From Gammaproteobacteria bacterium (GTDB taxonomy: Bacteria > Pseudomonadota > Gammaproteobacteria > Pseudomonadales > Halomonadaceae), in the NCBI GenBank assembly GCA_023485185.1, contig JAMCZP010000367.1:1-18444 (forward strand): 18,444 nucleotides of DNA, in the 5' to 3' direction. This document shows, in pieces, positions 18,325 through 18,444 of this stretch; the stretch's first letter is position 1, and every line of letters starts with the position of its first letter. Position numbers and translations under genes: made by a program. The notes under the pieces were generated by a model, which saw nothing but the letters and a program-made list of their open reading frames with translations, had not been told where the DNA came from and ran no database searches.

Positions 18325-18444
18325 TTAAAAGTCGATACCCCGGCGTGCTTGTAGGCCGTTATTAAAGGCATGCCGCACTTCCTGCATTTCGGTGACCGTA
18401 TCGGCCATGGCGACTAATTCGCGGTGAGCGTTGCGCCCGGTAAT
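18325..18444 (-). CDS. cobO: Cob(I)yrinic acid a,c-diamide adenosyltransferase (partial, C-terminal 39 codons)
   Basis: The minus strand reads in from the right edge and ends at TAA (18325-18327). The visible C-terminus contains ITGRNAHRELVAMADTVTEM, then EVRHAFNNGLQARRGIDF. This matches the end of the BtuR/CobO family, whose E. coli member carries ITGRGCHRDIL and ends in VKAQMGIDY (from memory). The enzyme transfers the 5'-deoxyadenosyl group of ATP to cob(I)alamin or its precursors. The P-loop and most of the protein lie outside the window, so catalytic integrity cannot be judged. It converges on purA. Confidence 0.88.
   Translation of the reverse strand: MTGRNAHRELVAMADTVTEMQEVRHAFNNGLQARRGIDF

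Overview
The window looks like a chromosomal segment of a gammaproteobacterium, most probably Halomonas or another member of the Halomonadaceae. I base this on protein similarity recalled from family knowledge, on a gene order close to that of Pseudomonas, and on moderate GC content with many GC-ending codons. The genus is an inference; a BLAST of hfq or mutL would settle it. I find no phage, transposase, toxin-antitoxin, defence or CRISPR content. This is conserved housekeeping DNA, and I did not find a new biological system in it. The unexplained structure lies in the short intergenic gaps.

Layout. Bases 1-2916 carry three genes on the minus strand, in transcription order rsgA (ribosome assembly GTPase), rhdA (rhodanese of the Azotobacter RhdA type) and psd (phosphatidylserine decarboxylase, cut by the left edge). 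A 165-bp block of nested inverted repeats separates rhdA from psd. A divergent intergenic region with a near-perfect palindrome and tandem repeats leads to orn (oligoribonuclease, plus strand). orn converges on queG (epoxyqueuosine reductase, minus strand) across a gap made entirely of a 13-bp tandem repeat.

From about 5000 to 18240 every gene is on the plus strand: nnr (NAD(P)HX repair), tsaE (t6A tRNA modification), amiB (cell-separation amidase), mutL (mismatch repair), miaA (i6A tRNA modification), hfq (RNA chaperone), hflX (ribosome-splitting GTPase), hflK and hflC (SPFH partners of FtsH), hisZ (regulatory subunit of ATP phosphoribosyltransferase) and purA (adenylosuccinate synthetase). 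nnr to miaA are overlapping or separated by at most about 50 bp, as in the widespread 'amiB-mutL-miaA-hfq' superoperon. Strong intrinsic terminators lie after hflC and after purA. A minus-strand cobO/btuR (cobalamin adenosyltransferase), of which only the C-terminal 39 codons are present, converges on the second terminator.

Functional themes. Several genes serve tRNA modification (queG, tsaE, miaA), ribosome quality and RNA turnover (rsgA, hflX, orn, hfq), and envelope biogenesis and proteostasis (psd, amiB, hflKC). queG depends on cobalamin and cobO makes adenosylcobalamin, but they sit at opposite ends of the window and I do not read this as a unit. HisZ implies a short-form HisG encoded elsewhere.
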